Shown here one piece after another: positions 48,059 through 63,741 of a stretch of DNA of 64,000 nt (position 1 is its first letter; each line of letters opens with the position of its first letter). The stretch lies in assembly GCA_010645155.1 (NCBI GenBank), contig CM021318.1, forward strand, positions 10,715,331 through 10,779,330, written 5' to 3'. Position numbers and translations under genes: made by a program. The stretch comes from Tigriopus japonicus. Lineage: Eukaryota > Arthropoda > Copepoda > Harpacticoida > Harpacticidae. The notes beneath the pieces are model-generated. The model was not told the origin of the DNA. It saw only the letters and a program-made list of their open reading frames with translations, and ran no database searches.

Positions 48059-48844
48059 TCAGGGTTTTAAAGGGCGTTGATATCTCAATACATGTTTATG
48101 CTGAGGTAGGAAACACGAGAGAAACTGGTGAGTGATGATAGCGGTGAGTCCCCAAATCCGATGGGGATGAGCATCATAAACGGGCAAGGAATAGCTACGA
48201 AAGTTGTTCCCAACGCGAAATTGAGTAAATCGGGCAACTTTAGGATCTTGTAAATAATCGAGTCTCATCAAGAACACTTCATGAACCTCTCCTTTACAGA
48301 AATCAACTTTCGCCGGATGAAAAGGCTCTTTCAAGAGCCGCCCTATCACAGGTGTTACGACCATATCACCTGCAATCATAAAATACCGCATTCAATTACA
48401 TTGAATTATGATATAATACACGTATAACGTACCAGTCTTGTTTCCTATGGCCGGTAGGGTACCCCAGATGTCAATATCTTTACTCTTGATATTAAGTTCT
48501 TCTTCCGTTTCTCTCAAAGCAGTTTCGATGATGGTCTCTTCATTTTCGGCTTTTCCTCCAGGAAAACTCACTTCATTGGAATGAGTTTTCAGTTTTCCTG
48601 TTCTTTTATTGAACAACAGGCACACGTTCTCTTGTTCATCGACGCAAATCGGGACTAACACAGAGGCTCGTTTGGTTTCTTTCCCACTTAAGCCTATACG
48701 AAAAGGCCATTGTTTTTGCATTTTGGCGACAGTGGCTTGTTGATGTTCCGGATTCAGCAAAACTTCCTTGGAGTAAGTGCCAAATCTTTGCCCAAGAGGC
48801 CTTTTTGTCCAAGAAAGAGTTATGTTCCACAACTTCATAGCCAT
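48059..48844 (-). CDS. Nudix hydrolase, NUDT8/CoA-diphosphatase type
   Basis: Two exons, 48844-48433 and 48369-48059, around a 63-bp intron (donor ACTG|GTACGT, acceptor TGATTGCAG) in phase 1, give 240 residues, close to the usual length of NUDT8. The segment RTGKLKTHSNEVSFPGGKAE fits the UPF0035 motif of CoA pyrophosphatases. It runs directly into a Nudix box, GGKAENEE...RETEEELNI, with the REx2EE metal ligands intact but Asn in place of the usual last Gly. Family members cleave CoA and its esters to 3',5'-ADP and phosphopantetheines in mitochondria or peroxisomes. The basic N-terminal stretch could be a mitochondrial targeting signal, which is weakly supported. Confidence 0.9.
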
Positions 48845-51800
48845 GGCTGAACAATTTTAGTTTGCCCATGCATGACCATGTTAAATGGCGAACTCGAGTT
48901 CGGCAGATACATTTGTGAGTGTATTCAGCTGGAATTATGTTTTGAAGTGTGGTGTTCTGTTCTGTTAATAGGGGGAGCTGACTAAGCTAACTATCTTTTG
49001 ACAGGGATTTTAGCGCTCTCTGTTGGGACTTTGGAGAGATACTGAGAGGAATGCGGATATGACACATGAATTTTGGAAAACAAGAGGCACTTTCTATTCA
49101 TCGTTTTCACTAATTACATGGAAATAGTGGCAAAAAATCATGATAATTTCAAGAAAGAATTCAACTTGCAACGATAACACTTTGATTTTAACCTTCCCAG
49201 TCTGAATCTTCAAAATCACACAACCTCAGAAGTCATGGATAGAAAAATATTTTCATCTCCTACACGATGTGTAATGTTCTTATAAGTACCAATGTGTTTT
49301 TTTCTCCACTTAAGCTTTTGTTAGACACTGTGCTTGTGAGTGGTATCCAGCAATAAATGCTAAAGCTTTTCAAATCTGATCCAAAACTGCAGTTTGATGA
49401 ATGATCAGACCTTTGAAATGTCACTCCGTTATTAAATTCTTTTATAATTTGCTTTGATGGTTGATTGTTTAAAATTGGACAATATAAAGGGGCCAAGTAA
49501 TCGTTAAGCTTGTCTCAAGATCAACCCAAACTTTTATTGTTTTTTTTTCATGGTGCAAATAAGTATGTTATCTTCAAAATCACATAATTTACCGTCTTGT
49601 TCAAGGTTGTTTGTCTTTTTTGTGGTACGAAAAGTATGGTAAGGACTGGCACTAACACAACAAAAACAAACTTTAAGACAATATGAAAAAATAAACACTC
49701 CGCAGATCACCGCAGAAAAGTGCACGAACGAAAGAAAGAAAGGAAGGTAAAAGAGAAACTCGTGCAACACTGCATTTGAAAGCATTTTAATTTTTGTAGT
49801 TGTACATCGCAATTCCATTCGGATTTAAGATCTCTTGAAGTCAGCACTTTCAAGAGCGGTTAACGTTGTAAATATTCGCTTTTCACAGAAATGCTCATTA
49901 CATAGTCACATAGACACATAGTATCGTAAGCCTCCTGAACAAGGAAAATTAACAATTAATGATCTTTTAACACATTTGAAGCGAGAACTTCAAAGTCGTT
50001 ATACAAGGCTTGGGTGGGTTATTCATGGCTTTAACAACAAGGCAAAAAAACGTTCCATTTCATCTAATGACGCCAATGACAACAAGTTGCGTCAGCTAGG
50101 GATCATACGCATGTTTTGCGTCTTTTGTGAACAAAGACATCCCAGACAAACTTCCCGATCAAAACGTTCAAAATGATCAAGTTTTGACGGCAAAACGGAC
50201 AACAAATGTCCTACCTTTTTTATCAATGTGAAAAACCATAGCTTCAAAAGTACAACCATGTCATAGAATGACGTTGCCGTTTTGAAAAAGCACAATAGTT
50301 CGTTCAGACCCACCAGTCTCCGTTATCTTCGGCTGCACCTATCCAATTGAGGATTGCAGGCAAATAGTTTGAAAACTGTTATGACTAACTTTATTAAATT
50401 ATTTCAATGTACTGATACCCTTTCTATCCATCCCATGATTCAGAGTGATACTGAAAAATGGCAAACATTACAATATGTCAAAGAATATTAGCCCAGCTCT
50501 ATAACAACGTTCTGGGGTGAAAAATTGTTTTCCAGTAAGAAGGATTACCTCATCAAACCAGTTGCAGTTGATCTTAAAAAGATGCAGTCAGAAAATGTAC
50601 GCAAATAAGGTTTTAATCTTCCGGCTCTGCAAAGTCTTATGGAACAGGAAATAGATATGAACCAATTCTTTTGGACCACACAGACTACTTCAAAAGTTGA
50701 TCCAAAAAACGCAGCAAATTTAATCGAGTCCAAGGCAAATATGAACACTCATCTAGTTCAGCCAATTTTTTAAGACTTCAGAATCTACGCTTATTTAGGG
50801 TGCAACTTGTTGATCAGGAGTGAGACAGAAAATTAAAATCTAAATTAGTTGACGTCTCTTCAAACCATTTGATTACATGCAGTTATTCGACTAGTATAAC
50901 ATTTATAAAAACAACATAATGCTGAAGTTCCTTGCTAAAAAAGTTTCAAATGGCCACAAATCCCTTAAAAAAGAACCAAATCTAAGTATCTTCTAGAATT
51001 TAGCTTTAAATAAAACTTCTTCTGGTTTAGAACATCGCATTAGTCTTCTTTTATTTTTCTTTGACACGCATTCTACGTGAGATAGACTCGGCCTGTAATA
51101 ATACGTTAAATTGCACGATTTTCGGCTTTATGCCAAAAATAAAAAAAAAAGATTTTTTTCTTTCTTGTGAGCATATGTTATTTTACAAATTTTGTTGTCT
51201 GACAAACTTGTTCGAAGGTATGATTTAATTAAACAAGGTATGTTGGGCGACCCCTGCACGTTTCAAAAAATGGATATCATAAGCGAGAAACTCGTCAAAA
51301 TCCAATATTTTGAAAAGTTAAGAGGTTGCTCATATCATAATCATTTCTATGTTAGATGAACTTTTTTACATTTATTATTAGTTTTTTTCTCTTGCGGTTT
51401 TTTTACTAACGCTACCAGGAATGTAATTCCCAGGAAAAATAAATCATAAATAAAATAATTTAAACAATTAGAATTTATCCGCAATTTGGTTTATCAACGA
51501 GTTACTGTTGGCAGATCTGTACAACCCTTGAATAGTGGGTTGATCAGGATTTTGTCTTAAAGCTCCTTGCTGTTAGAGGATCGGTTCCTACATATTCCCG
51601 ACGAAGACTAATGGGCAAAAGATTGAACAATGAAGGAGCCCGACAAATAAGAGAGTAGGGCTTTATTGTTTGAACTGGATATTTGTTCAGAAAAAATGAT
51701 AATTTCGATGTGAGACATCTTGGCTTTAGAAGAAACATCATTTTTGTCATTCTGCTCGCTCTCGAAGATTATTTTCTATGTATTCAAGGGTCAACCAACA

Positions 51801-54295
51801 TACCTTGTCTAATTGAATCATAGCTTCGAACAAATTTGTCTGACACCAAAATATATAAAATAACACTTGCTCACAAGAGACAAATCTTCAATTCAATAGT
51901 TTTTCATGAATTCAAAAATCGTGCATTTAAACAAGTTATAAGCCTGGATATCTCGTTACCTCGTATCCTTGTGATATTTTTTTTTTAATGTGAAAGATTT
52001 TAGCATTGATTGTTCATATTTGGGTGTCATCTTGTAAACTTGCATAATAGTAAGTGAGAGAACCATCGGTACATCTAAATTTCATTCAGAAAATTTTCAA
52101 TCTGAAATATCAACCTCTTATTGGAATTATCATTTTTAAGGTTCTCTCTTTGGCATGGCTTACGTCATTTTTTCGCCAACACACTTGTCAAACGTGTGTA
52201 ACGTGTTCCGGCAAATGCTATGCTCTTTTCAGTTTTGTACCTCGTGTTTTAATTGTCTTCTCATTAATCAACTAATGAATCTTAACGTTGTTGTCAATGG
52301 TAATGCAAATATAACTGTACATTTGACGTTGTTGCAAACTAGTGAATGCATTGACTCTGTAAAAAAGTCAAGTGCAAGACAGGACCTTCTCGTAAGACCA
52401 ACATGGTCAAGTCGTCGAAGTTACGAATGATAACTTATCCAATGTCATTATTGCACTCTATCCTGTCTTGTACGCACGCATACTTGCTTTACAATTTTTG
52501 ATTTGGAAGTCGGAGGTCGTCTCTTTGTCTTTGTTCTAGGGTTGTTATTGTGTTCCAACCAATTGTTGGACGAAGCTACGAGAAGGGCAACAACGTCTTA
52601 TTCACTTCCGTGATTAAAATTGCTCCAGGATCGCATTGGAGTACCAGCTCTCTGGACGGATTACGGCAACCCAGGACCATAAAAAGACAAGGCGCTTGGT
52701 TTGAAAACGGTAAATCCATCCATCTGGCCAACCAACCTAAGGACTCCGGGAACTATCCAGGCTGCTACTTTAGGGACGGATGCAGCATAGAGATAAATCA
52801 AGCACATTTCAACTCCATCATAACAAGTGTAAGCGCGCACCTCGGGGCTTGTTAATAACATTGTTTTAAAGCCCCAGAAAGCAACAAAGTTAGGCCATGA
52901 GACAAAGTGGCTAAATATTGTCATTTCTACCAATAGGGATGCACATCATTGAGCGATTTGGAAGTTCTTTCAAATGTCACAACCTGAAATATCTCAGAGC
53001 TTATGAAACCCCCTCCAACAGGCCAACCATGGATGGCTCCCTATACACTTGGCTTAGTTTAATGCCAACACCCCAGTAGATATTGCCCAGCCAAGATCCA
53101 ATGGCCCAAGGCATGGCAATTGGGATTGTCAGCGTAGTCGCCGATTATCTAGCAAACCAGCACCGCCATCTGAAGTCCAACGAATGGTACGTGTAGGATG
53201 GATGACCTCGAGTTTACATCTCTGATTGGCTGACGCATTTTGTGTGTGCTATTGACGCAGAGGCCTGTGGCTGAAGGAAGCTCGACAAGATAGCATGGCA
53301 TAGGTGAATGAGGGGATAGGTTCGTCAATTCAAGGTCTTTTGTCTGTACATCAGACACACGCTCACTGTACAGTCTACACAACTCGGGAACGTTTTAGAG
53401 GTTTGAATGCATTTTGCCCTGTAAGATCGAGAATCAGGAACACTTTGGAGCATTCAAATGCCAGTACACACAATTCCAGTTTAGGAAGTTCATCCCCCAA
53501 AAAGTCCAAGGTTAGTCAGAAGCTGTTCGTTTCCGCATGTTACTCTATGGATGATTAGCGACAAAACGTACAACGCGGAAATGAGGAACCTCTTCGTACC
53601 AATATCAGTCTAATAAAAAGTGGTTGATCTCGGCCCTGTTTCTGTGTGTACGCAAATGAAGATTAGTCATGTTCAGCATATAAATTATTGGTACAAATAT
53701 GAAATGATTGCTCCGGAATATGAGTTTGTATTTTAAGGAAATTTCCAAAGATATCGGTAACAAATGTGCTTGAGAGTATGCATAAATATTTAATGTATCT
53801 TAAATATCTTAAATAAAGTTCTTTTCACAGAATAACAAGTTGCTCTTTTACCGATCAAGAATTTCATGGACAATTTTGAACTTGGAGGGGGTCAAGGAGG
53901 ATGGTACGTGGCTGGGTTTGGAAATTTCCGTCATGAAAATTTTACTGTTATGAGTTTGAAGCAAGGTGTTAACCAAGAGGTTTCTGAAGGCACTTCACAT
54001 GAAAAATGGGAAGTAGAAATAGAGATGTTCCCATCACCAAGGATGAATGAATGATTTCGTGGAGACTAAACTACTACATAGGAATGACTGTATACAGTGT
54101 CCCAAAAGGGTGGCAGGGTGTGTAAAGGTGAGTGGTATGGAGGGGTCCAGGACCACTTTAAGTAGAGTCCGAGGAAAGAGGGTGAAATCATTTGGGAATT
54201 ACAAGGGGTTGGTGGAGATAGGAGCCCAAATGGAAGAAACTGGGTCGGGGATATTGACTATACACTTGATGACTAGTTTCGCATGGGAGTCGATT
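48845..54295. other. Gene-poor region with LINE remnant
   Basis: Apart from the reverse-transcriptase fragment at 51485-51870 I see no gene. Short frames near 52054-53558 and 53866-54054 have no domain and no consistent splice partners. Confidence 0.5.
51485..51870 (-). pseudogene. Broken 3' end of a non-LTR retrotransposon reverse transcriptase
   Basis: On the minus strand the frame at 51750-51544 reads ICRAPSLFNLLPISLRREYV followed by FKTK, the pattern that ends jockey/CR1-like reverse-transcriptase ORFs. After a stop and frame change, PDQPTIQGLYRSANSNSL continues the same C-terminal region. Upstream, a frame change separates LRERAE from MTKMM, which again are adjacent in such proteins. 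At least two indels therefore disable it. No 5' portion, endonuclease or poly-A tail was recognised. Confidence 0.65.
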
Positions 54296-56095
54296 TCAAC
54301 GCGATCTCTCATTCTCAAGAGCTTCCACATCTTGATCATCAGAGAAGCTAACGTCATCTTCGTTTCCGGAGTCACACAAGTCAGGGCTGCCATTGACATT
54401 TACGGCAAGGGCCGCAGCTCCTTCAACAATTTCTTCCACTGCAGGTGCAGCGGCAGCAACGGCATCAGCAGGGACTACAGCCACAGATGCAACAGCCTCC
54501 TCAGGGGAATGAGGGGCGGGAGAGGGTCCAGTAACTTCTTTGGCCTTCTTTTCAATGGCCACAGATTCGCCGCTAGCCCCTTCAGCCGGCTTCTGATTTT
54601 CTTCCTCAGGGGTGGGAGCAACGATTGGGACAGCATAAGAGGGCTTCTTAGGGCTGGGGTTAGGGTTGGGGTTAACATCCATTCGATTGCGGCACCATTT
54701 GTTGAAGCCTTTGCCCTTGTCAGGTCCTCTCGGCAAACGGACGACATTGGGGGGGATAGCTAATCCGGAGGCGGCCATTTCAGGTCCAAGACCAGAAATT
54801 CTGCGAGTCATCCATGGACCATGTGGATACATGGGAGTTCCACTTTGCATGGCTTGGTTCATAGCAGCCAATTCCAAGTGGGGATGAACAAACGGAGGTC
54901 GAGAAATTCGGCGTTGTTGCATGTTGAAGGATGGGGCATTTGGATTGAGACCACCGAGTTGTTGTTCCTTTTGGTGCTGCTCCTCACTCAAAGCAGAAAA
55001 TTTCATGTTGTGGTAAAGAGAAATCCGTCTTCGTGGTCCAAGAACCATCTGATCAGGGTTGGCATGCTGAGGAGGCACATTAAATCCAGCATGGCTGAAA
55101 CGACGAGAGGGGCCAGAAGGTTGTTGGAGCATGGCCTTTGAATTTTTCTTCTTATCATCCTTTTTCGTGGTCTTTGGAGGCGGAGCAGTCAGCTCCATGA
55201 CCTTCATTTTTTCTTCTTCCTCATTATTCAATTCTCGCACAGCCTTAAGAGCAAACTCCGTGCGTTCAAACTCAACAAGAGCGCAAACCTTGGCGGTCAT
55301 TTCGGGGTGCTTGTTTACAAAAGGCTTGATGTCAGCGGGAACGGGATTTCCTGGACGAAGGATACGAATCAAGACAATGTCTCCGCAAACGGAGAAAATC
55401 TCCGCCACACCTTCAATTGTTGGACGTTCCAAAGGTAAATCCAATGCAACAACTGTTCGCGAGGGTGTGGTCTCGTCATATTCCGGCAAAGCATCCAACC
55501 GACGGACCTTGGTCTTCAGGTCGTTGACTTCCAAGATATCGGACTTTTTCTCAATGGCAAAAGCCACTTGTCGCCAATCTTTCGTTAAATGCTTAACGCG
55601 TTTGAAGCTTGAGATGAGCTTCAAAGAAACAAACCCTTCCTTGTTCCGCTTGACATGCTTAAGCAGAAACTTGTCCTTGGTGATATTGGCATCGGAAAAG
55701 TAGAACTCAACTTGACGGGCGATCTGCTCGCAAAGGTCCTCATCCGGTTCCTCGAACGGTAGCTCCTCCTTAATATCGTCCAGGTGGCTTTGATCTTCCA
55801 TGATGCTGGCATTGCTGATGGTCGAAGTACTGGACGTCTTACGACTACTAATGGATGAGTAGTCCGAAATACCAGAGTCTGTAGAATCTTTCCTGTTGTT
55901 GTATCCATGCTTCACACTTGGTGGGTGGTTTCCAGTCATCGAGTTCCGTCCATGTGGACTACCCGCATGATGAGGGTGGTCAAAATAGATGGGTCCATCC
56001 ACAGTCGAGCCGGGGGGGTACATGGCATAAAACTCTTGATTGGCAAAAGGCATGGGATAAGCATAAATGGCCGGGAAATTGGGATAAAAGGCCAT
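54296..56095 (-). CDS. La-related protein 6 (LARP6)-type RNA-binding protein
   Basis: A single coding exon of 599 residues starting at the ATG at 56095. A La motif lies at about 120-200 (EQIARQVEFYFSDANITKDK, then WRQVAFAIEKKSDILEV), an RRM at about 210-300 (TVVALDL, KVCALVEFE), and a SUZ-C motif at about 451-472 (RLPRGPDKGKGFNKW). This order is diagnostic of LARP6, which binds stem-loops in mRNAs and controls their translation or localisation. The N terminus is aromatic and Pro-rich, followed by Ser-rich stretches. The tail is Ala/Pro/Glu-rich and acidic, as in invertebrate members. A 61-bp 5'-UTR intron (56169-56109) precedes the start. Confidence 0.93.
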   Translation of the reverse strand: MAFYPNFPAIYAYPMPFANQEFYAMYPPGSTVDGPIYFDHPHHAGSPHGRNSMTGNHPPSVKHGYNNRKDSTDSGISDYSSISSRKTSSTSTISNASIMEDQSHLDDIKEELPFEEPDEDLCEQIARQVEFYFSDANITKDKFLLKHVKRNKEGFVSLKLISSFKRVKHLTKDWRQVAFAIEKKSDILEVNDLKTKVRRLDALPEYDETTPSRTVVALDLPLERPTIEGVAEIFSVCGDIVLIRILRPGNPVPADIKPFVNKHPEMTAKVCALVEFERTEFALKAVRELNNEEEEKMKVMELTAPPPKTTKKDDKKKNSKAMLQQPSGPSRRFSHAGFNVPPQHANPDQMVLGPRRRISLYHNMKFSALSEEQHQKEQQLGGLNPNAPSFNMQQRRISRPPFVHPHLELAAMNQAMQSGTPMYPHGPWMTRRISGLGPEMAASGLAIPPNVVRLPRGPDKGKGFNKWCRNRMDVNPNPNPSPKKPSYAVPIVAPTPEEENQKPAEGASGESVAIEKKAKEVTGPSPAPHSPEEAVASVAVVPADAVAAAAPAVEEIVEGAAALAVNVNGSPDLCDSGNEDDVSFSDDQDVEALENERSR

Positions 56096-56108
56096 GGTGA
56101 TGGGGAAC

Positions 56109-56169
56109 CTGAAATGGCAAAGAAAATTAATACAGGGCTTCTATAAATTGAAATCAAACCCACACTTAC
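56109..56169 (-). other. 5'-UTR intron of the LARP6-like gene
   Basis: On the minus strand a donor GAG|GTAAGTGTG at 56169 and an acceptor CATTTCAG|GTTCCCC at 56109 define a 61-bp intron. It ends 13 bp before the start codon, so the first exon of this gene is untranslated. Confidence 0.65.
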
Positions 56170-56170
56170 C

Positions 56171-59100
56171 TCAAAGAGGGCTTTCTTGTACTGGCCTTAT
56201 GAAATATTTCGAACGGATATCACAGCTTAACACACAATGCCTTCAGCTTTGAATTCTCTCGGGTCAATTATTCCAAAGCTGAGGTAATGCCACAAATAAA
56301 TAGTTCAGTAAAAAGGTCTTAAATAACAATAAATAGCTCGGGCCTCTTCTGAGTTGAGCCAAAACCCGGCTGGGGAATGAGAATCACAGCAACTGAGTAA
56401 TGATGATGTACAAGATGTACGTGTTGGATCTCGGGGATCTCTGGAATGCTCTCTTAACCAAATGTCAACGAGAGGTCCACTTAATTGGTAATAATGCCAC
56501 GTAAATCCGATGGCAACCCTCTAGTATTTACTAGCGAGGGGAGCACTGAATAAGTGTTTTTTTGTTTTAGAGTTTTTTTTCTTTGTTTTCTCTTTGATGA
56601 TGCAAAATAAAGGCAGTGCGTGAGCTCTGGATGGTTGCTTGGGATCAGGGGAACTGAACGTGTCAGTTTGAGAGGTGATCAGAATGATCCGATCGAAGGG
56701 CAACGACACGGGAAGGAGGTTGAGTCCTGATGAGGTCAGGAACTGATTGATCCAAGGTGTGTCTCTCTCGCGCAAAACTGGGCACTTGTTGAAACAGGAT
56801 ATCGGGGCCTGGAAAGTTTATTCGAGGTATTTTCGTTTGCCCTTGAAGAAGGTGTGAATCCAACCCCGAAATTGTTGTTGTGGCGGGCCCAGGTATTTCG
56901 TCAAACAGACACAAAAAGTTGGTGTTGATGATGAAGACGGTGGTGGTGATGATGATGATAAGGAATGTCGACTTGGTTTCGGTCAATTTTCTCTCACACA
57001 CGTTTCCAAATGTGCTGAGGGTTGGTGATCAAGGGAGGGAGGGAGGAGCAATTGAGACTCGTCAGACTCTCTCTTGTATTTTGCAATCAGTCGAGTTGCT
57101 GATTATGTTCAGGTTGATAGCGATGCAACCAATATACAACGAACGGGCAGAATTAGGTTAGCGGACAATACTGCAAGATGACGCACCAAAAGGAGTAGAC
57201 AAAGTAAAGAAGAGAGAAATCACGGATTTGATAAGAAGCTGGTGGCAAAACCTTGGTCTTCTATCAAAAGTGACTTCTGGGTTGAGGGATTTTTCTTTTC
57301 TTTTTTCTTTTGCGTGTAGAACAACGAATATTCTTCAACTTAACTTCTTCTCATTCTGTGCGAACATCCACCTAGTCCAATCACTACTGAGGCAAAAAGC
57401 CTTGAAACTAACTCTGTTAAATGTGGCAGTAGGACGGAGGGAGACCTTAAAAGCCCTCTCACTCGTCCCCGCACACCGTCTCACTTCAAACCAAAGACAA
57501 TTGCACTAGAGCTCACGACCCAGAAAAAAAACAGACTAAATTCATTCACATTCAAACTTGAAAATCATAGCAAAATTCGACAATCCGAATTTTCTTACCT
57601 TATATAATCATACCTAAAATATATTAAGAATATATACGTGTGTTTGTGGCTGATTTTTTTGTGTTTCGTTCTTGAGCACATGTTTTGGGTTTAAAAATAA
57701 TTGAGTCACTTGAACAAAGCTAACTACTTTTTCATCTGCAGCCATGGCTTGAGAGATTTGATGTTCCTCTTGAATTTAATCCATTTATTGCGAGTTAGTG
57801 CATTTTTCAACACAAAGAGCAAAAAATAAAGCAAAAACCAAGCTTGTCTCTAAACCCAATTCATCATCAATTTATTATCCGGTCAATACCGAAAGTGTTG
57901 CCAAAGATCTCATCATTTAAATCAAAGTTGCTGTAAAAGACTGTTTTCCTTGGAAAAAAAAACTTGATATCAAATTTTCAAAAGTACATTTCTGCTAAGC
58001 ATTCTAGTTATCTCTGTGGATTTGTGTTCAGTTCTTCCACAGGACCACTCCAACACACCACATACACGTCGAATCAGGAACACCAATGCCATTGAGTCAA
58101 ACCTAAGACTCGCACTCACCTCACCTCATCCCATCACCATCCTCGCAATGACGATCATCTGTTGAAGTCAAGCTAACGTAACGAGAACAGGGAACAGGAC
58201 GGTGAAGAACGAACGCGGGATGAAGTTCGACAGGGAACGGGACGATCGGACGTACGGGTGGATGGATGGACGGATAGACTAGTAGAACGATGGAACGACG
58301 TTGGGCCGGGCGAAAACACGACCGAATGCAGTAACACATGAGAAAAAGGGACTCCTTCATGGTGCCAAGTCAGGTCCTTTTCAGGGTTGTTTCACAGAGC
58401 ACATGCGTCAAGAAGGGTGACTCGCAAAGCAAAGAAGGCACTCAAAGGCGGAACAGGGACAATTGACATGAATACCGTACAGTATGAGTGCATAGGGACA
58501 GGTTAGATTTAATAGATTTCTTTAACCTTCAAATATCTCTGAGGGGACTAACTTTTACTTACATCATTGTGTTCTTGTGAATAACATCTATAGTTTTTAA
58601 TTGTTTTTATTAAGAGCCAATTCAGCATTCTCCTATTTCTGTTGTCTGAGGAACAAGGTGATTCAACGGGCCAAATATCTTGTACTTTTCCCTAACTTAC
58701 ACACCTTCCATTCTTTAACCAAAGTGTTTGTATTACATGACATCTTTCCGTTTCAAGAGGAAGAAACTTGCTATCTCAAAAGGTCAGGTACCGTCGAGTC
58801 TCATTGTATTAGAAGGTTGTGAATCGTGCATAGTGTCCTTCAGAAACAAAACCTGGAGGATAACCTTGGTCGTCAAGTACAAACTAAAAAAAATGAAATG
58901 AAATACGCGGTTTGGGAGGAAAGTTTGATCGGGCTTCGATTAGTTTTCCGGTTAAGAACTCCGAACTCGTCCTGCATTCGGCTAACAAAAAACGAAATAT
59001 CATTTCATACTATGCAATAAAGCGTGCTCGGTCGGTCGGTCGGTCCACGCCTTTGAGTTTCTAACCAAAGTGAAGCCACTTCTTTGCTGTTCTGGACTTT

Positions 59101-61625
59101 GAATCGGAGATTTCACCACAGCTCGAATTCCCAGAGATATTATCGGAGAATCCGCTTTAATGGCACCAAACAATAGTGCTTGCCCTTTCACCGGAATTTT
59201 AATGTGCCCTGATTTTGATTTTCTCAGCTTGACCCCAATAATGTTAGGCATATGAAAGGTGTTGCAGAACTTAAGTGATGTACGAGTGACTTCTACGATA
59301 GTCTGGTAATGGAAATCAAACACTCCTGACGACCTCATTTCCACCTCACTCATTTGATCGAACCTAGTTAATGAACCGCAAGTGTGAGCTAGTTGAAACA
59401 GCTTGATGTAATGGGGCTAAGTTTTGGAGGTGAAGTACTGCAGAGCCACACATATTGCGCCTGGAAACATTTGTATGCAGCAATCAGGAAGCAAGTGTGG
59501 AAAAAGTAGAAATTCGAAATGTAGGTCATTCCCAATGAGCAGAGGTGACTCAAAGAAACAAAAACACACCTTTGCTTTATTTTGCATAAGTCATTTGACC
59601 TAGTAAATCTTTTCGGGCACGAAAAGTATGTTGACGAGACAATTCAAATAAATTTAGTCAACCAATCGCCCTGGTTTAAAGCCGTCAAGATTCTTTTGGA
59701 TAAGCCAGAGAGCGATTTCAGTCGCCAAACCATATTTCTGAGCCATGCACAACGACAGACACAAGCTGTACAACGAGTCCGTACGAGTGTAAAACCTGAC
59801 AAAGAACTAGGAAACCGATGTGCTCGCTACATTGCTTTACGTATCTTCACAGTACACACTACATGTGTATATCCGTGCGTGAGTATGTGAGAGAGTGTAT
59901 GAAGTCAAGGATGCTGATCGTCAACAAGTGAAGAGGACCGTTCTTTCCGTTCTCTCTGGCGAGCCCGTTAGGAGCAGATCTGAAAGTCTGAGACGCAAGA
60001 ACAGAAGAGCAGAAGAAAAAAATCCTGGGACTCTCGACCAACAGGCCGCCAATGGAGGGCTCTTCAGGTGGATCAGGCCATCAATGTCTGAAAGGTTTCG
60101 GCAAGACAACAAGATACAATGCTATCCAGGTAGTCGAGTGCCAATGGTTGCACGGTCTCAAGCATGAACGATAAAGCAGGACAACCAATGTGCTATTTGA
60201 ACGTGGTAGGCAAAATGGTGATGTGGTAAGGCTAACAGGGGGGAGGAGGAGGGGGAGGGCAATTCGACTGTCTGAATTCCCGGATGGTACCAAGGGAACC
60301 AACTAGGGGATAGGCATTCTTGCACCCCAGACTGTTGAACTGAGCAGGGAGGAGAAGAAGAAGAAGAAGAAGAGAGGGGGGAGGATAGATCAAGGTCTTT
60401 GAGTTGCCTTGAAAACACGATTTTGAGAGAGGAGGACTTGCTCGAAGCCAAAGTCTCGCTGAAGATTGGGGGTCGACGACAACGACTAAGAGCGAGGAGC
60501 CACCAACAAAGACGGGTCCCTCCTCGCTAAACTCTCGAAGAGTAAACAAGCAAGCTTCAAATGAGCTTGAGTCAATGATTACTCATATGATTGGGACATG
60601 AAAGAAATCTTCTCCGAATTAATTTCACTTGCCCTTGAAATGAACCTAACCCACGCCTCAATTTTGTCGTCTTCTTAACATAAATCATTACTTTTAAAAG
60701 CACATCCGCCGGCAATAATAAAAACATAAATTTATTGAATGGTATCAAAGATGTAAAGTATCAAAGTCTAAGCTCAGAAATCGTCAGAAGATACCTTAGA
60801 AAAAAGGTACAAAAGAATTTGAAAATGAAGGTGGTCATCGTATATATCAATTTTACAGAATCTTCTAATCAAGAAACAATAAGCCAAACTTATTAAGGAA
60901 AGGGAAAGGGGAAGGGGGGCGGGGCGAAACGAGAATATGTCAATGAAACCTGAGGACATCTTGGGTTGTTGGGTAAGGCGAAGCATGTCCAAGATGTTTT
61001 GTAATGTTGTAAATGAGCACAATTTCTGAAGGTTTTTGACCAAACTTCCTCGATCACAGAAGGACCGAAAAGGGCAGAGGGAGATTGTGTGTTTAAGTAT
61101 CTCGACCGCACAAAATGATTTTTGATTCTGGTTTTCCTTGGCAATGTGGGATGGGCGATAAGATCGAATCAAGTCATTTTATGATAAAGGAAGACAAATG
61201 TTTCAGTCGTAAATACTAAGAATGCAACATTGATATCTAGGGTTTTTAATATTTATGGGTCACACAGGTTTTGGGTTTATGAAACGACCGCGACACAACA
61301 ATTAGGCCAGCGATGCGATTGTTTTCCGTCAAAGGAAGCGCTATTTTCTTCAATAAGCTTCTGTTGTGTTGAACTACTTTTGGCAAGAGAAACTCATGGA
61401 AAACGATTTGGGCCATTCATCTTCGTTTGGTCACTACTCTTGAAGCCATCATATCACAGCAAGCCCAAATTAATAGGGTTAAGAAGGAAGGAAGCCAGTT
61501 CCGATTGCATTTTGAAAGGTCTCGCGACAAGAGGGGTTGTTGGTTTGAATGAACTGATGTCAATGATAGATGGGGATGTATCAAGAAGGTCGGAGGGACA
61601 TACATATACCTTTGAACTTCACGAG
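56171..61625. other. Spacer between LARP6-like and Csk genes
   Basis: No coding exon supported. It contains the LARP6-like 5' UTR and promoter at the left, purine-rich low-complexity DNA at 60240-60380, and presumably the 3' UTR of the Csk gene at the right. Frames of 100-130 codons here have no recognisable content. Confidence 0.5.
60352..60373. repeat. (AAG)n microsatellite
   Basis: About seven AAG triplets inside a longer purine-rich stretch. Confidence 0.85.

Positions 61626-63741
<2,116 letters not shown>

Noticed and set aside
52550..52855. Frame with a DSGNY-like string resembling an Ig domain end
   Set aside because: The rest of the Ig pattern (paired Cys, Trp, correct spacing) is missing, and no flanking exons fit.
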